DNA from: Syntrophomonas sp. UBA5314 | GTDB taxonomy: Bacteria > Bacillota > Syntrophomonadia > Syntrophomonadales > Syntrophomonadaceae | Reading direction: 5' to 3' | Assembly (NCBI GenBank): GCA_002410325.1 | Contig: DHRK01000060.1 | Span: 3,885 to 9,183 of the forward strand | Length of the DNA: 5,299 nt | Shown here: one piece after another, positions 5,128-5,299 of the stretch | Layout: each line of letters opens with the position of its first letter | Numbering within the stretch: position 1 is the first letter of the stretch | The notes under the pieces: model-generated | Databases searched by the model: none | Told to the model about the DNA's origin: nothing | Seen by the model: only the letters and a program-made list of their open reading frames with translations | Program-made: the position numbers and the translations under genes

Positions 5128-5277
5128 ATGCGGATTGCGGTAGAGGTCGCGGAACAGACTACAACCAGTTTTCATATAATAAGCACAAAAGATTCCATTG
5201 ACAGCCGGGTTTGCCGCTGGTGGGGAGGAGGTAAGAGATGGCTACCGATAAATTCGAACACGCTACGTTTTATTTGA
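5128..5277 (+). CDS. Doubtful 49-residue frame after the patatin-like gene
   Basis: ATG 5128 follows AAGGAAAGG and opens a 49-codon frame that runs into the next gene by 40 bases in another frame. The first part (MRIAVEVAEQTTTSFHI) looks protein-like, but the rest is Trp/Gly/Arg-rich and is read from the next gene's ribosome binding site. I do not recognise it. Most likely it is non-coding or the remains of a gene. Confidence 0.12.
   Translation: MRIAVEVAEQTTTSFHIISTKDSIDSRVCRWWGGGKRWLPINSNTLRFI
5154..5181 (+). promoter_or_regulatory. Possible promoter before the last, partial gene
   Basis: CATATAATA at 5173-5181 fits the sigma-K -10 pattern CATA-N3-TA and also contains a perfect TATAAT for the housekeeping sigma factor. 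An AC at 5154-5155 could be the short sigma-K -35; no good TTGACA is found 16-18 bases upstream of the TATAAT. The gene start lies about 57 bases downstream. Which sigma factor, if any, uses it is open. Confidence 0.35.
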
Positions 5278-5299
5278 CCAAGCAGCAGGTTGATGAAAT
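5238..5299 (+). CDS. Start of a gene cut by the window edge, possibly ribbon-helix-helix type
   Basis: ATG 5238 lies 6 bases after a strong GGAGGAGG site, so this is a convincing gene start, but only 20 codons are visible (MATDKFEHATFYLTKQQVDE). A strand-like ATFYLT followed by the start of a polar helix (KQQVDE) is reminiscent of the beta-strand and first helix of ribbon-helix-helix DNA-binding proteins. With so little sequence this is a weak guess. The rest of the protein is outside the window. Confidence 0.7.
   Translation, partial: MATDKFEHATFYLTKQQVDE

Noticed and set aside
5198..5203. A perfect TTGACA before the last gene.
   Set aside because: At a 17-base spacing the -10 position falls on TGGGGA inside the ribosome binding region, so no promoter is formed.

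Overview
The window looks like chromosomal DNA of a spore-forming, moderately GC-rich Firmicute, probably of the Desulfotomaculum/Pelotomaculum type of Clostridia. The signs are strong AGGAGG-type ribosome binding sites, TTG and GTG starts beside ATG, a sporulation-type promoter match (CATA-N3-TA), and a cysteine-containing protein that resembles the SPOCS/DUF3794 spore proteins. The taxonomic placement is inference; no rRNA or tRNA gene is present to anchor it.

Layout. A small membrane protein (DUF5362-like) is encoded leftward at 22-390. A divergent intergenic stretch follows (about 391-714). It holds a 14-bp perfect palindrome, a long imperfect inverted repeat (468-556) and a second hairpin that ends just before a ribosome binding site. 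All later genes run rightward: a small three-CxxC zinc-binding protein (715-984), a GT4-type glycosyltransferase with an unusual His/Asp-rich plus Arg-rich tail (1045-2544), an overlapping GT-A/GT2-type glycosyltransferase (2534-3238), the SPOCS-like protein with its own promoter match and terminator (3364-3930), a 71-residue protein of unknown function (3993-4208), a patatin-like phospholipase (4261-5112), and the start of another gene cut by the window edge (from 5238).

How the genes may fit together. The zinc protein and the two glycosyltransferases are close together or overlapping and probably form one transcript. Next to them is a single-gene unit that appears to be switched on late in sporulation in the mother cell. 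A reasonable but unproven reading is a spore-surface locus in which the two glycosyltransferases decorate a coat or exosporium component. The patatin-like enzyme is a typical cytosolic or membrane-associated lipid acyl hydrolase with all catalytic motifs intact; nothing in the sequence ties it to the glycosyltransferases.

The parts least explained by known families are the 159-residue tail of the first glycosyltransferase, the folded leader at 468-663, and the overlapping small frame at 678-857.
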